DNA from: Chryseobacterium sp. 18061
Lineage (GTDB): Bacteria > Pseudomonadota > Gammaproteobacteria > Enterobacterales > Enterobacteriaceae
Assembly (NCBI GenBank): GCA_902706205.1
Contig: CACSKA010000005.1
Coordinates: 248,001-312,000 of the forward strand
Reading direction: 5' to 3'
DNA: 64,000 nucleotides
In this document: in pieces, positions 32,345 through 42,453 of the stretch
Layout of the letters: every line of letters starts with the position of its first letter
Position numbering within the stretch: the stretch's first letter is position 1
The notes under the pieces: generated by a model
The model's input: the letters and a program-made list of their open reading frames with translations, nothing else
Databases searched by the model: none
What the model was told of the DNA's origin: nothing
Translations under genes and position numbers: made by a program

Positions 32345-35300
32345 CTATGACTGATGGAAACGAAAAACAGGCTGCAGGTAACGTTCTGCTTGCGTAATAA
32401 TCGCTTCAACGCTTTCAGGTTCAAGGGTTCGCCACAGGCGCTGGTACCAAACATCGGCCCCTTCACCGCGAATCACCATACTGCCTTCCCAGGCTTGCAT
32501 GAACTTACTGCGCGCTTTCTGTTGTATTTCTTCATCCCATAAAATGACATTATTTTCGCTGTCATAACAGGCTTTCAGCCACGCCCCTCCACTTTCAGGG
32601 AGGAACAGCAGTGGCTGACACAGACCTTCACGGTAACCAGCCACCAGCTCGGATAAATATTGCATTGCCTCCTGCGCGGCCAGCGGAGGGAAGCGCCACT
32701 CACCTTCTTTACGCAGCAACAGGCGGCTTTCACCTTCTCCGCCACTGGCGCAGTAGACAAGATGCTCTAGCCAAAGTTGCATTCCCTGCGAGACATTCTG
32801 TAAGGACGGACGCCAGCGCAGCAGGCCGTCTGACTGTACCTGCGGGAGCCAGCCAGTGATATTGATCCCGTCACAGTGCAGATCAATTTCCAGACTTTTC
32901 CCGGGCTTTCTTTGGGCACTGACCCGGTCGGCCAGCGCTTGCATCTCCTGGCACTGATCGTCCCAGGCAATTTCACCAAAAGCACCGTACGGCAGCTCGC
33001 CCCCGGCACGAAAACGACGGAACATCAGGCCGGCATCCTGCTCTTCCACCAGCGTATTCACCAGTTGCTGATTTAGCTGATAGCGTGACAGACCTTCGAG
33101 GGTGAACGGCTCCGTTTCAGGAATTTCGTTCTCTTCAATGCGGAAGTTCACCTGCAAGCGCATCTGGAAAAACGCCCGCACAGGGTGCTGCCAGAAACGC
33201 TGGAGCTGTTCGAAAGGCAGCGTTTCGATAGACACTGCCGATAAAGGCTGGATAAATTCGCTTTGTGCTTCACCTTCCAGGCTCGCCGCTTTTAGCCATT
33301 CGCGGGCGTAGCTTTGCTTCTCGCCCAGCATGAAGTTGACGGCATCAAACGGCATTCGACTGTGCTGATGGAGAATATGGGTTTTCACCCTCTGCTCGCT
33401 TTCATCGCAGTTGAGCATTTCGTCGCCCGGCAGGCAGTGGCTTTGCCCGATATAATCGACCAGCTCCTGCACCAGCACTGACGGATAGCGCTCGCTGTTA
33501 TCCTGAATAGACCGCCCGATATAGCTGATATACAGTTTTTGCTCGGCGGACATCAACGCTTCCAGGAACAGATAGCGGTCATCATCCCGGCGGCTACGAT
33601 CGCCCCGTACCGGTTTCTGACTCATCAAATCAAAGCCCAATGGCGCAAGTGCGCGTGGATAAATGCCGTCGTTCATGCCCAGCAAGCAAACCACCTTGAA
33701 CGGAATAGAACGCATTGGCATCAAGGTACAGATGTTCACCGGGCCTGCGAGGAAACGCTGGCTGATACGCTCCTGATCGAGGCGCTGCGCCAACTCGTCA
33801 CGCAGCAGAGACAGCGGAACGGTTTCACCATAGTGAGATTCCAGACCCTGCTCGATAATGCCCTGCCACTGCTGTTCAATCAGCGCCAGTGCCGCTTCAG
33901 TATCCGGATCCGGCAAGAAGAAATCGTTGAGCATTTCACGGCAGACAGGCAACCAGTCAGAAAGAGCCCGCTCTTGCGTCAGGCGCAGGCGCCACTGGTT
34001 CAGTTTCATCAGCAACGACGCCAGATGCCCCACAAGTTCGGCGATTAATCCACTGGACTCATCATACGGCAAAATTGACTGCCACTCGCCCTGACTGCTT
34101 TCCATGGCGTAGCCGAGCAGCATGCGCGTCAGGCCAAAGCGCCAAGTATGCTGGCCCGTCGGGGGTAGATCCCATTCACGGACGTTATCGTCGTCCATGC
34201 CCCAGCGAACGCCGGACTCGTTTACCCACAGTCTCAGATAACGCAGCCCCTCTTCATCGATATTAAAACGAGCCGCCAGGACAGGCACATCCAGCAGGGC
34301 GAGAACATCTTCACTGACGAATCGGCTGTCAGGCAGCGAAAGCAGAGTAATAAATGCCTGTAACGCCGGATGAGATTGGCGCGCCCGACGGTCAGAAATA
34401 GCCCACGGCACATAGCGATCGCCGCTGGCGCTGCCGAATACGGCCTGAATAAACGGGCTATAGCTGTCAATGTCAGACACCATCACAATGATGTCACGCG
34501 GGGAGAGATCTTGATTCTCTTCCAGCATCGACAGCAAGCGATCGTGCAGCACTTCCACTTCGCGCTGCGGGCTATGACAGACATGAATGCTCAGGCTGCG
34601 ATCGTCTGGATCCAGCGCTCGCTTGCTGTCACTACGGGAAAATTCTTCCGCAGTACGCCCGGCGACCGCGCTGCTCTGTAACTCCAGAATGTCGTATTGC
34701 AGATTGTGCAGCAGGTTATCCGGCTCTATATCGACGAAGGCATCCAGTTCCTGATAGCGTTCCAGCCCCGCGAGCAGGTAGATGTAATCCCGGCCGAGTT
34801 TGCCCCATGAGGCCAGCATCGGATTGCCGATATCCTGTTCGCCGTCAGCATTAAACAATGCCGGGGCCTGATGGCTGTCGCGGAACAAGGGCAACTCACG
34901 CTGTTCACGGTGATGCCGACGCTGACGAGCCAGAAGCTTCGCCAGAAACGCTGGATCTTTAATGTCGCCCCAGTAATAACGACATGGATTGGTGAACAGC
35001 ACGTATACGTCAACATGCTTACCCAGCGCCTGAAGTGCCTGCAGATAGACTGGCGGCAGAGCTGAAATCCCGCAGATAAATACCCGGGAAGGTAAGCCCG
35101 CTGGCGGCTGTTCGCTGTTTTCCAGGGTGGTTATGAAGCGTTGATACAGATTGGCACGGTGCCAGAGTGGCTGCCCCAGCGCTGCGGTGTGCTCCACCAG
35201 CGCTTTCCATAGCGGAGCCTGCCAACACTGCGCATCATCAATGCCGTCAACACGCTCGTCGGCTTCCCAGCGGGTCAGCCATTCCGGGCGGTAAACCAGA

Positions 35301-35713
35301 TACTGGTCATAGAGATCGGCGACGCGAGAAGCCAGCTGGAACAGCTTACGTTTGTCGCTATCGTCTGACAGATACTGGCGTAACGGCGTGAACGTTTCCT
35401 GCTCAAGCATGCCGGGCAGCAGCGTCATCAGCTTCCAGCTCATGCTTTGTTTATTAAAGGCACTTTGCTCGGGGATTTCTGGCAGAACGCGAACAAACAT
35501 GTCCCAGATAAAGCTGGCGGGAAGCGGGAAATCAATGTTAGCCGCGATGCCGAAACGCTTTGACAGCGTCATCTGTAGCCACTGAGCCATACCGGTACTT
35601 TGCACCAGTACCATTTCAGGTTCGAAAGGGTCGTTAAGCCGGTCTTGCTCAACAATAAACTCCATCAATGCTTCCAGCACATCCAGACGGTTGGAGTGGT
35701 AGACCCGTAACAT
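32345..35713 (-). CDS. recC: Exodeoxyribonuclease V gamma subunit RecC
   Basis: Chi-recognition subunit of RecBCD, 1122 aa, identical in length to E. coli. The start MLRVYHSNRLDVLEALMEFIV and the stretches RVFICGISALPPVYLQALQ and HVCHSPQREVEVLHDRLL are conserved. GPVNICTLMPMRSIPFKVVC lies in the inactive helicase-like domain. Begins 29 bp after ppdC on the same strand. Confidence 0.97.
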   Translation of the reverse strand: MLRVYHSNRLDVLEALMEFIVEQDRLNDPFEPEMVLVQSTGMAQWLQMTLSKRFGIAANIDFPLPASFIWDMFVRVLPEIPEQSAFNKQSMSWKLMTLLPGMLEQETFTPLRQYLSDDSDKRKLFQLASRVADLYDQYLVYRPEWLTRWEADERVDGIDDAQCWQAPLWKALVEHTAALGQPLWHRANLYQRFITTLENSEQPPAGLPSRVFICGISALPPVYLQALQALGKHVDVYVLFTNPCRYYWGDIKDPAFLAKLLARQRRHHREQRELPLFRDSHQAPALFNADGEQDIGNPMLASWGKLGRDYIYLLAGLERYQELDAFVDIEPDNLLHNLQYDILELQSSAVAGRTAEEFSRSDSKRALDPDDRSLSIHVCHSPQREVEVLHDRLLSMLEENQDLSPRDIIVMVSDIDSYSPFIQAVFGSASGDRYVPWAISDRRARQSHPALQAFITLLSLPDSRFVSEDVLALLDVPVLAARFNIDEEGLRYLRLWVNESGVRWGMDDDNVREWDLPPTGQHTWRFGLTRMLLGYAMESSQGEWQSILPYDESSGLIAELVGHLASLLMKLNQWRLRLTQERALSDWLPVCREMLNDFFLPDPDTEAALALIEQQWQGIIEQGLESHYGETVPLSLLRDELAQRLDQERISQRFLAGPVNICTLMPMRSIPFKVVCLLGMNDGIYPRALAPLGFDLMSQKPVRGDRSRRDDDRYLFLEALMSAEQKLYISYIGRSIQDNSERYPSVLVQELVDYIGQSHCLPGDEMLNCDESEQRVKTHILHQHSRMPFDAVNFMLGEKQSYAREWLKAASLEGEAQSEFIQPLSAVSIETLPFEQLQRFWQHPVRAFFQMRLQVNFRIEENEIPETEPFTLEGLSRYQLNQQLVNTLVEEQDAGLMFRRFRAGGELPYGAFGEIAWDDQCQEMQALADRVSAQRKPGKSLEIDLHCDGINITGWLPQVQSDGLLRWRPSLQNVSQGMQLWLEHLVYCASGGEGESRLLLRKEGEWRFPPLAAQEAMQYLSELVAGYREGLCQPLLFLPESGGAWLKACYDSENNVILWDEEIQQKARSKFMQAWEGSMVIRGEGADVWYQRLWRTLEPESVEAIITQAERYLQPVFRFHQS

Positions 35714-35742
35714 ATTCGCTCCTGACGCTCGCGGTTAAGCCA

Positions 35743-36063
35743 TTAACTTTGTGGGCAGTGAAGGCGAGACATTTGCCCCTGCCGGCCCACTGGCGTGATG
35801 ATCGTTACCGTGATGCTGACACATCTTTGGCGGCTTGTCTGCACACGGTTAAGCTGCCAGCCTTCGGGCATCGCGGCGGTATGCAGTTGGCTGTGGCTCC
35901 ATCCTTCCCGCCAAAGTTGTCGATAAAGATTCAACTGTGCGGCGCCGACAGCAAACTGGTTGTACAAGCCTGATAGCGCCGTCACCACCATCATCATCAA
36001 TACCACGCTCAACAGCACTTCGGGCAGGCTAAACCCCTGCTGTCGGTTCAAGGGTTCTGGCAT
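35743..36063 (-). CDS. ppdC: Pseudopilin PpdC
   Basis: Type IV pilin/pseudopilin-like protein, 106 aa. The prepilin cleavage and methylation site is QQGFSLPEVLLSVVLMMMVV, with the leader ending at Gly. Two Cys near the C-terminus (RQRCVSITV, SRLHCPQS). The start MPEPLNR at 36063 has AGGAG upstream; the longer frame from 36087 is not needed. The role of this minor pseudopilin set is uncertain. Overlaps ygdB by 16 bp. Confidence 0.85.
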   Translation of the reverse strand: MPEPLNRQQGFSLPEVLLSVVLMMMVVTALSGLYNQFAVGAAQLNLYRQLWREGWSHSQLHTAAMPEGWQLNRVQTSRQRCVSITVTIITPVGRQGQMSRLHCPQS

Positions 36064-36455
36064 TGTGAGGTCTCCTTGCGCGGACAAAAATCACTCCAGC
36101 CGTTGCGGTCGAACAGTAGAGAATTGCCATTGACTGAAGCCGTTTGCCACCGGGTTTGTTCCCTGCAACTGGCAATCAACAACGCAGTACCATCGGTGAA
36201 AAGTCGCAAGCACACTCGTCCGGAGAAGCCCGAAAGGGTCTGGCATTGCACGATCGGCAGCAGCGGCCAGGTGAACACACGCCCCCACTCGAGCAGTGAT
36301 TCAGCATCCATGCTGTCGCGGAGTGCCAGCTTTTCCAGACTTCCCTGCGACAACCGGGCCTGATGTTGAATGCTGATACCCTGCAGCATCAGACTGCCGA
36401 GAACGAGCATCAGTAACACCAGCATGAGTGACGACATCCCCTTTTCCCGGTTCAT
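36048..36455 (-). CDS. ygdB: DUF2509 protein YgdB
   Basis: 135 aa, as in E. coli. An N-terminal hydrophobic helix (MSSLMLVLLMLVLGSLMLQG) after a short basic leader resembles PilX-like minor pilins. Several Cys (VQCQTL, RVCLRL, IASCREQ, DFCPRKE) could form disulfides. Sits between ppdB and ppdC with overlapping ends, so it is most likely part of the pseudopilus set. Confidence 0.87.
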   Translation of the reverse strand: MNREKGMSSLMLVLLMLVLGSLMLQGISIQHQARLSQGSLEKLALRDSMDAESLLEWGRVFTWPLLPIVQCQTLSGFSGRVCLRLFTDGTALLIASCREQTRWQTASVNGNSLLFDRNGWSDFCPRKETSQCQNP

Positions 36456-37009
36456 AGATTGTGCCCTGTTACGCTATGGCTGGCGTTCAACTGAACTGTA
36501 GGGCGGCTCTTCAGATGTGCGGAAAGGGTCACCTCAAACTCAGGAGAAAACCCGCTAATGTTATGTCGCTGTACCTTGAATTCATCGACAATAAGGAAAT
36601 CAGGATCGGTCATTTTGTCCCACCCTTTGGCGTTACAATCTGTCGCGCCGCGTAGTGTTTCCAGAGCCCCATTCTTTAGCCTGAAACCCGTTACGTCAGA
36701 GTTGGCAGCAGGGGCATCCTCCCAAACGCCGTTGAGATTGCTGTCCCAGCGAACCCGCAGGCACTGGTTTTCAATAAGCACAGCTTCACCACCACAGGCT
36801 CCCCGACAAAAACCTGCCCGTTGAAGATGTCGGGATACGGTAAACAGGCGCTGCCAGATTTCCTCTTCAAGCACCTGCTGCTGAGTCTGCCGGAGAATAG
36901 CCCCTTGCAGTGCAGGTAAGAAACGTGCCGTCGCAAGCAACAGAATGCTACCAATCGTCATGGCTATCAGGACTTCAACTAACGAAAAACCCTGCTGATT
37001 TACTGACAT
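36452..37009 (-). CDS. ppdB: Prepilin peptidase-dependent protein PpdB
   Basis: Pseudopilin of 185 aa (E. coli 187). Prepilin motif QQGFSLVEVLIAMTIGSILL. Cys-rich middle with GFCRGACGG. The start MSVNQQG at 37009 lies inside the end of ppdA (10-bp overlap). The frame from 37033 would add residues before the short leader and is rejected. Confidence 0.87.
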   Translation of the reverse strand: MSVNQQGFSLVEVLIAMTIGSILLLATARFLPALQGAILRQTQQQVLEEEIWQRLFTVSRHLQRAGFCRGACGGEAVLIENQCLRVRWDSNLNGVWEDAPAANSDVTGFRLKNGALETLRGATDCNAKGWDKMTDPDFLIVDEFKVQRHNISGFSPEFEVTLSAHLKSRPTVQLNASHSVTGHNL

Positions 37010-37470
37010 GATTTGTCGCTTCCTCCCTGACACAAACGTACACGTCCCCAGCCGGAGACAATCAAATTCCAGCTTCCCGCGCTACTTTTAAGCGTGATAT
37101 GCCCGGGCCACGCGGTGCTTCGCAAACCATAGAAACCCAGGCCAAGCGTCATCTCGTTAAGTGTCACTTCCGGCCAACGTGGGCGTAATACAAAAATGCT
37201 GTGCGCCGTACAGTCGGTCCCCTCTTCACTCAGGGCATTCAGACACCACCCTTGCTCCGCGCGCTGTAGGCGAGGCAGGCGATCGCGACGATGCCAGCTC
37301 GCATCGTTACGCAGCATGACCAGAAAGTCTCTAACCTGCCCAGCGGTTTGCCATAGACGCTGCTGCTGCTGCCAACGCTGCCAGCTGTACAGCCCACCGC
37401 CGCTGAGAATAATCATCAGCGAGAGTGCAACCAGCATTTCAATAAGGGTGTAACCCTGTTCTCGTTTCAT
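37000..37470 (-). CDS. ppdA: Prepilin peptidase-dependent protein PpdA
   Basis: Pseudopilin of 156 aa, as in E. coli. Leader MKREQ then GYTLIEMLVALSLMIILSG, the type IV prepilin motif with Glu+5. The C-terminal part has two Cys pairs (WCLN..DCTA, RLCQ..SCQ). First gene of the ppdA-ppdB-ygdB-ppdC run that leads into recC. The start MKREQ at 37470 matches E. coli. Confidence 0.88.
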   Translation of the reverse strand: MKREQGYTLIEMLVALSLMIILSGGGLYSWQRWQQQQRLWQTAGQVRDFLVMLRNDASWHRRDRLPRLQRAEQGWCLNALSEEGTDCTAHSIFVLRPRWPEVTLNEMTLGLGFYGLRSTAWPGHITLKSSAGSWNLIVSGWGRVRLCQGGSDKSCQ

Positions 37471-37592
37471 GGTCGTAATATGCTGCGGGACGTAAATCAA
37501 CGCGAACGTGGATTCCGCGTTTTACGGGCAGGGTTCAGGGGAAATTTATCGGCTTGCAGCGGGTTACAGCAAAACAGGAAGGGTGCTTCAGA

Positions 37593-37620
37593 AAATGAAA
37601 ACCGGCCACGCGGGCCGGTT
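37593..37620 (-). terminator. thyA terminator
   Basis: AACCGGCC and GGCCGGTT form an 8-bp stem with a 5-nt loop followed on the minus strand by TTTTC, 13 bp after thyA. Confidence 0.8.
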
Positions 37621-37633
37621 GATATGAGGTGAT

Positions 37634-38428
37634 TTAAATCGCCACTGGCGCTTTAATACCGGGGTGCGGGTCGTAGCCTTCAATCTCGAAATCATCGAAC
37701 TGATAATCAAAGATAGACGCCGGCTTACGTTTGATAACCAGCGTCGGCAGCGCCCGAGGCTCACGGCTCAGCTGCAGATGCGTCTGGTCCATGTGATTGC
37801 TGTACAGGTGCGTGTCGCCCCCAGTCCAGACGAAGTCACCGACTTCGAGGTCACATTGCTGAGCCACCATATGCACCAACAGCGCGTAGCTTGCGATGTT
37901 AAACGGCAGGCCGAGGAACACATCGCAAGAACGCTGATACAGCTGGCATGAAAGCTTGCCATCTGCCACGTAGAACTGGAAGAACGCGTGGCACGGTGCC
38001 AGCGCCATTTTGTCCAGCTCGCCGACGTTCCAGGCTGACACAATGATTCGACGCGAGTCGGGGTCATTTTTCAGCTGTTCGATAACCGTGGTGATTTGGT
38101 CAATATGGCGGCCGTCTGGCGTTGGCCATGCGCGCCATTGCTTACCGTACACCGGGCCCAGGTTGCCCTGATCGTCAGCCCATTCATCCCAGATGGAGAC
38201 ATTGTTTTCATGCAGATACGCAACGTTAGTGTCACCCTTCAGGAACCACAGCAGCTCATGGATGATGGAGCGTAAATGACAGCGCTTGGTCGTCACCAGC
38301 GGGAAACCATCCTGCAGGTTGAAGCGCATCTGGTGGCCGAAAATCGATAACGTGCCGGTACCGGTACGGTCATTTTTTGGGGTGCCCTCGTCGAGCACCT
38401 TCTGCATCAGATCAAGATACTGTTTCAT
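37634..38428 (-). CDS. thyA: Thymidylate synthase ThyA
   Basis: Converts dUMP to dTMP with methylene-tetrahydrofolate. 264 aa, as in E. coli. The catalytic Cys is in [12 protein letters not shown]. Other signatures are [37 protein letters not shown] and [24 protein letters not shown]. Starts 6 bp after lgt, so the two are co-transcribed. Confidence 0.98.
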   Translation of the reverse strand: MKQYLDLMQKVLDEGTPKNDRTGTGTLSIFGHQMRFNLQDGFPLVTTKRCHLRSIIHELLWFLKGDTNVAYLHENNVSIWDEWADDQGNLGPVYGKQWRAWPTPDGRHIDQITTVIEQLKNDPDSRRIIVSAWNVGELDKMALAPCHAFFQFYVADGKLSCQLYQRSCDVFLGLPFNIASYALLVHMVAQQCDLEVGDFVWTGGDTHLYSNHMDQTHLQLSREPRALPTLVIKRKPASIFDYQFDDFEIEGYDPHPGIKAPVAI

Positions 38429-38434
38429 GCTTCC

Positions 38435-39310
38435 TCAGGAGACTTGTTGCTGCGGGCGATGACGAAATGCCCAGACCATCATAATGATTCCAGCCAGAAC
38501 CATCGGAATGGAAAGGATCTGCCCCATGCTGATGTACTGTACCCATTCACCGGTGAACTGCGCATCCGGCTGGCGGAAGAATTCAACGATGATGCGGAAC
38601 AGACCGTAGCCAATCAGGAACAGGCCTGAAACAGAGCCCGTCGGGCGTGGCTTGCGGATGAACAGGTTGAGGATGATAAACAGCACCACGCCTTCCAGCG
38701 CCAGTTCATAAAGCTGCGACGCATGACGCGGCAGCACACCGTACTGATCGAACAGAGACTGCCATTCAGGATGCGACGGCAGTAACGCCAGGTCTTCCGC
38801 ACGGGAGCTCGGGAACAGCATGGTGTAATGGAAGGAAGGGTCAACGCGGCCCCACAGTTCACCGTTGATGAAGTTGCCCAGACGCCCAGCGCCGAGACCA
38901 AACGGGATCAGTGGTGCAATAAAGTCAGCGACCTGGAAGAAGGTGCGCTTCGTGCGTTTGGCAAAGACAATCATGACGACGATAACGCCGATCAGGCCGC
39001 CGTGGAACGACATACCGCCATCCCAGACACGGAACAGATACAGCGGGTCGCTGAGGAACACCGGCATGTTGTAGAACAGGACATAGCCGATACGCCCGCC
39101 GAGGAAGACCCCGAGGAATCCGGCGTAAAGCAGGTTTTCAACTTCGTTCTTCGTCCAGCCACTGCCCGGTCGGTTCGCCCTGCGAGACGCCAACCACATT
39201 GCGAAGATAAAGCCGACGAGATACATCAGTCCGTACCAGTGAAGCGCAACCGGTCCAATGGAAAAAATCACCGGATCAAACTCCGGGAAATGCAGATAAC
39301 CACTATTCAT
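38435..39310 (-). CDS. lgt: Prolipoprotein diacylglyceryl transferase Lgt
   Basis: Inner-membrane enzyme attaching diacylglycerol to the lipobox Cys of prolipoproteins. 291 aa, as in E. coli, seven membrane segments. Active-site motifs are [18 protein letters not shown] with the essential His, and [16 protein letters not shown]. The 180-bp gap to ptsP shows nothing recognisable. Confidence 0.97.
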   Translation of the reverse strand: MNSGYLHFPEFDPVIFSIGPVALHWYGLMYLVGFIFAMWLASRRANRPGSGWTKNEVENLLYAGFLGVFLGGRIGYVLFYNMPVFLSDPLYLFRVWDGGMSFHGGLIGVIVVMIVFAKRTKRTFFQVADFIAPLIPFGLGAGRLGNFINGELWGRVDPSFHYTMLFPSSRAEDLALLPSHPEWQSLFDQYGVLPRHASQLYELALEGVVLFIILNLFIRKPRPTGSVSGLFLIGYGLFRIIVEFFRQPDAQFTGEWVQYISMGQILSIPMVLAGIIMMVWAFRHRPQQQVS

Positions 39311-39490
39311 CTGTCACCACAAGTGCTTGTTATTCCGCCGAAAGTGGTCAGCGGTAGAGACGTGCAGCCTGAAGACTGCCCCAAAGGTGCGAATGATAGC
39401 ACAAGGCAGTCGGCTGGGAGGCGCTGAAAGATGTAAAAGATATGTATAAACACGGGGTCAGCAGGCAGAGGCGCCGCCGGGAACTGACGT

Positions 39491-41737
39491 TTACCTGCCG
39501 CCGCGAATCAGGCCACCAAGGCCCCGGCGTTCCATGAATGCCGCTACCTGATGGCGCACTTCGGTAGCGAGTTGCGCATCCAGGCTCCGCTGTGCCAGGT
39601 TTTTCGCATCTTCAAGTTCGATGTGACGCAGCAGGTATTTCACACGCGCCACTGACCGCCCGTTCATCGACAAATGGCGGAAACCCAAGCCAATCAGGAT
39701 AGTCACGCACATCGGGTCGCCCGCCATTTCACCGCAAACGCGTAGATCGATGTCGAGGCGCTCGGCGTCCTGAGCAATCATCGACAGTGCGCGAAGCAGC
39801 GCCGGGTGCAGGCTATCGTACATGTTGGCTACGCGGGTATTGTTCCTGTCGACTGCCAATAAATATTGCGTCAGATCGTTAGTCCCCACGGAGATGAAAT
39901 CAACCCGGCGAGTCAGATGCGGCAGCATGAATACCATCGATGGCACTTCCAGCATCACGCCAATCCGCGGTTTCGGGATCTCGTAGCCGATCATCTCTTC
40001 CACTTCGCGCCCGGCACGTTCAATCAGGCGTTTCGCCTCATCGACTTCATCAATACTGGTGATCATCGGCAACAAAATGCTGAGGTTACCCGTCGCGGCG
40101 TTGGCACGCAGCATCGCGCGAACCTGAACCAGGAAGATCTCCGGCTGATCGAGAGTGATGCGGATCCCACGCCAACCGAGGCATGGGTTTTCTTCGCTGA
40201 TGGGCATGTACGGCAGTTGTTTGTCGGCCCCGATGTCCAGCGTTCGCAGTGTTACCGGTTTGTCATTGAACATTTGCAACATGCCCTGATACTGGGCCAC
40301 CTGCTCTTCTTCTGACGGGAAACCACTTTGCAGCATGAACGGGATTTCAGTGCGATAGAGCCCGATGCCGTCGATGCGGCTACCGAGCTTCTCTTCGTGC
40401 TCTGGGCTTAAACCGGCATTCAGCATTACCTTCACGCGTTCGCCGCTTTTCAGCTGCGCCGGACGATCAACGTCATCTTCCGCGATTCGACTGAGCTCAT
40501 TTTCTTCGGTTACCAGCCGTTGGTATTCCTGCAGGAGTACCGGCTCGGGATCGACCAGCAATTCACCGCGATAACCATCGACCACCAACATTCGGCCATG
40601 CAGCACCGACGGCTGTATATCGGCGCCCATGACCGTCGGGATCCCCAACGCGCGTACCATAATGGCGGCGTGAGAGTTCGCCGCACCGTCACGCACCACG
40701 ACGCCCGTCAGTCTGTCCTGCGGCACTTCGGCAAGTGTGGTCGCCGAAAGCTCATCAGCCACCAGCACGAAGCGCTCCGGCCACGCGTTCGGGCCCTGCA
40801 CGGAGTCATCGAGATGGAAAAGCAGACGTTGACCCAGCGCCCGGAGATCGCCCGAACGCTCTTTAAGATAGCCATCACTCAGGGCCGCGAACTGCGCAGC
40901 AAATTTTTCAATGATGGTTTTGACCGCCCATTCTGCCACCGAGCCTTTGTCCACTTCAGCGAACAGCTCTTTGCGCAGTCGCGCGTCTGATAACAGGTGT
41001 GAATAGAGATCGAAGATAGCCGCGGTTTCTTTCTGGGCCCCGGCCGCAAAACGCTTGCTGTAACGACGAAATTCGCCGGCTGCCTCTTCCAGCGCACCGG
41101 TCAGACGCTCACGCTCAAGCGCGGTGTCCAGCGTTGATGCTTCGTACACCTGCTCCATCAACGGCAGTGTAGAATCCATCCAGCCCTGACCAATCGCCAC
41201 CCCGGATGCAGCCGCCAGCGCGCGAATGCGCGTTTGACGGTACTGACCAAAAAGTGCCGTGAGCTGAGACTGAGAGAGGATTGCCGCCATTTGAGTGGCA
41301 AGCGTAACGAGGAAGGATTCTTCACTTTCGTCGAACTGACGCAGTTCGCGCTGCTGAACCACCAGCACACCAAGCAGTTGGCGGCGCTGGATGATCGGCA
41401 CACCAAGAAATGCGCGGTACTTTTCTTCCTTTACGGAAGGAATGTATTTGAAGCTCGGATGCTTTTGCGCATCCGCGAGGTTAATGGGCTCCGCGAGGCG
41501 TCCCACCAGGCCAACGACACCTTCGTCAAAGGCGAGTGTAATAGTCCGTCCACGTGGCTTTTTCAGCCCGCGAGTGGCCATCAGGTAATAGCAGCGCCTG
41601 TCATGGTCAGCGAGGTAAACCGAACACACTTCGGTTTCCATTGCCTGACAGATATCTGTTACCAGAATATCGAGCGCCTCGTTCACACGGGGCGCACTGG
41701 CTACTTTCTCGACTATTTCTCGCAACCGGGTGAGCAT
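39491..41737 (-). CDS. ptsP: PEP-protein phosphotransferase PtsP (EI-Ntr)
   Basis: First enzyme of the nitrogen-related PTS that passes phosphate from PEP to NPr. 748 aa, as in E. coli. A GAF domain is N-terminal (about 1-150). The phosphohistidine is in DGAANSHAAIMVRALGIP (about residue 356). The PEP-binding barrel follows, with GIGLYRTEIPFM, GWRGIRITLD and EVPSMVFM. Lies 12 bp after rppH on the same strand, so they form one operon. Confidence 0.97.
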   Translation of the reverse strand: MLTRLREIVEKVASAPRVNEALDILVTDICQAMETEVCSVYLADHDRRCYYLMATRGLKKPRGRTITLAFDEGVVGLVGRLAEPINLADAQKHPSFKYIPSVKEEKYRAFLGVPIIQRRQLLGVLVVQQRELRQFDESEESFLVTLATQMAAILSQSQLTALFGQYRQTRIRALAAASGVAIGQGWMDSTLPLMEQVYEASTLDTALERERLTGALEEAAGEFRRYSKRFAAGAQKETAAIFDLYSHLLSDARLRKELFAEVDKGSVAEWAVKTIIEKFAAQFAALSDGYLKERSGDLRALGQRLLFHLDDSVQGPNAWPERFVLVADELSATTLAEVPQDRLTGVVVRDGAANSHAAIMVRALGIPTVMGADIQPSVLHGRMLVVDGYRGELLVDPEPVLLQEYQRLVTEENELSRIAEDDVDRPAQLKSGERVKVMLNAGLSPEHEEKLGSRIDGIGLYRTEIPFMLQSGFPSEEEQVAQYQGMLQMFNDKPVTLRTLDIGADKQLPYMPISEENPCLGWRGIRITLDQPEIFLVQVRAMLRANAATGNLSILLPMITSIDEVDEAKRLIERAGREVEEMIGYEIPKPRIGVMLEVPSMVFMLPHLTRRVDFISVGTNDLTQYLLAVDRNNTRVANMYDSLHPALLRALSMIAQDAERLDIDLRVCGEMAGDPMCVTILIGLGFRHLSMNGRSVARVKYLLRHIELEDAKNLAQRSLDAQLATEVRHQVAAFMERRGLGGLIRGGR

Positions 41738-41749
41738 AATGTGCGTGGC

Positions 41750-42283
41750 TTAACCTCTTTTACGTCGATAAGCAGGGGCAGTGTTCTGCGGTTTTGGGGT
41801 ACTTTCCGTCAGCGCCAGCACAACGCCTGCAAACTCCTTCATCACCCGACGGTAGACATCGCGTTTAAACGACACCACCTGACGCACCGGGTACCAATAA
41901 CTTACCCAGCGCCAACCATCGAATTCCGGGGTACTGCTGGTTTGCATATTGATATCGGCATCGTTGCCTATCAACTGCAGGAGAAACCACTTTTGTTTCT
42001 GGCCGATACAAACCGGCTTTGTGTCCCAACGCACCAAACGTTTCGGTAACTTGTAACGCAACCAGTTCCGGGTAGAGGCCAGGATCCGCACATCTTTACG
42101 GCTTAGCCCAACTTCTTCGAACAATTCCCGATACATCGCCTGCTCAGCCGACTCACCCGGGTTTATCCCTCCTTGAGGGAATTGCCAAGAGTGTTGACCG
42201 TAACGCCTGGCCCACATTACCTGACCCAGGCGGTTGCAGATTACAATTCCAACATTTGGGCGGTAGCCATCGTCATCAATCAC
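41750..42283 (-). CDS. rppH: RNA pyrophosphohydrolase RppH
   Basis: Removes pyrophosphate from the 5' end of mRNAs, which starts RNase E-dependent decay. 177 aa (E. coli 176). The Nudix box [23 protein letters not shown] is complete. The start is GTG at 42283 (residues [12 protein letters not shown] follow) with AGAGG upstream. A longer frame to 42430 is rejected because it has no family match and would run towards DARS2. Confidence 0.95.
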   Translation of the reverse strand: MIDDDGYRPNVGIVICNRLGQVMWARRYGQHSWQFPQGGINPGESAEQAMYRELFEEVGLSRKDVRILASTRNWLRYKLPKRLVRWDTKPVCIGQKQKWFLLQLIGNDADINMQTSSTPEFDGWRWVSYWYPVRQVVSFKRDVYRRVMKEFAGVVLALTESTPKPQNTAPAYRRKRG

Positions 42284-42453
42284 CGGACTACCTCTAAAAA
42301 CAATTTTCAATGTGAATGATTGTTTCACACTCGCTGGAAACGGTAAACCACTCTCTTGCGGCGATAACATCGGATAACAATTGAATAACTCACAGCTATC
42401 ATCAAAGTTATAAACAGATAAGACCGTCACGGGACCATTTTATTCACTTTTTC

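Noticed and set aside
41234..42049. 271-codon ORF antisense to ptsP and rppH
   Set aside because: It spans two well supported genes on the other strand and shows no domain.
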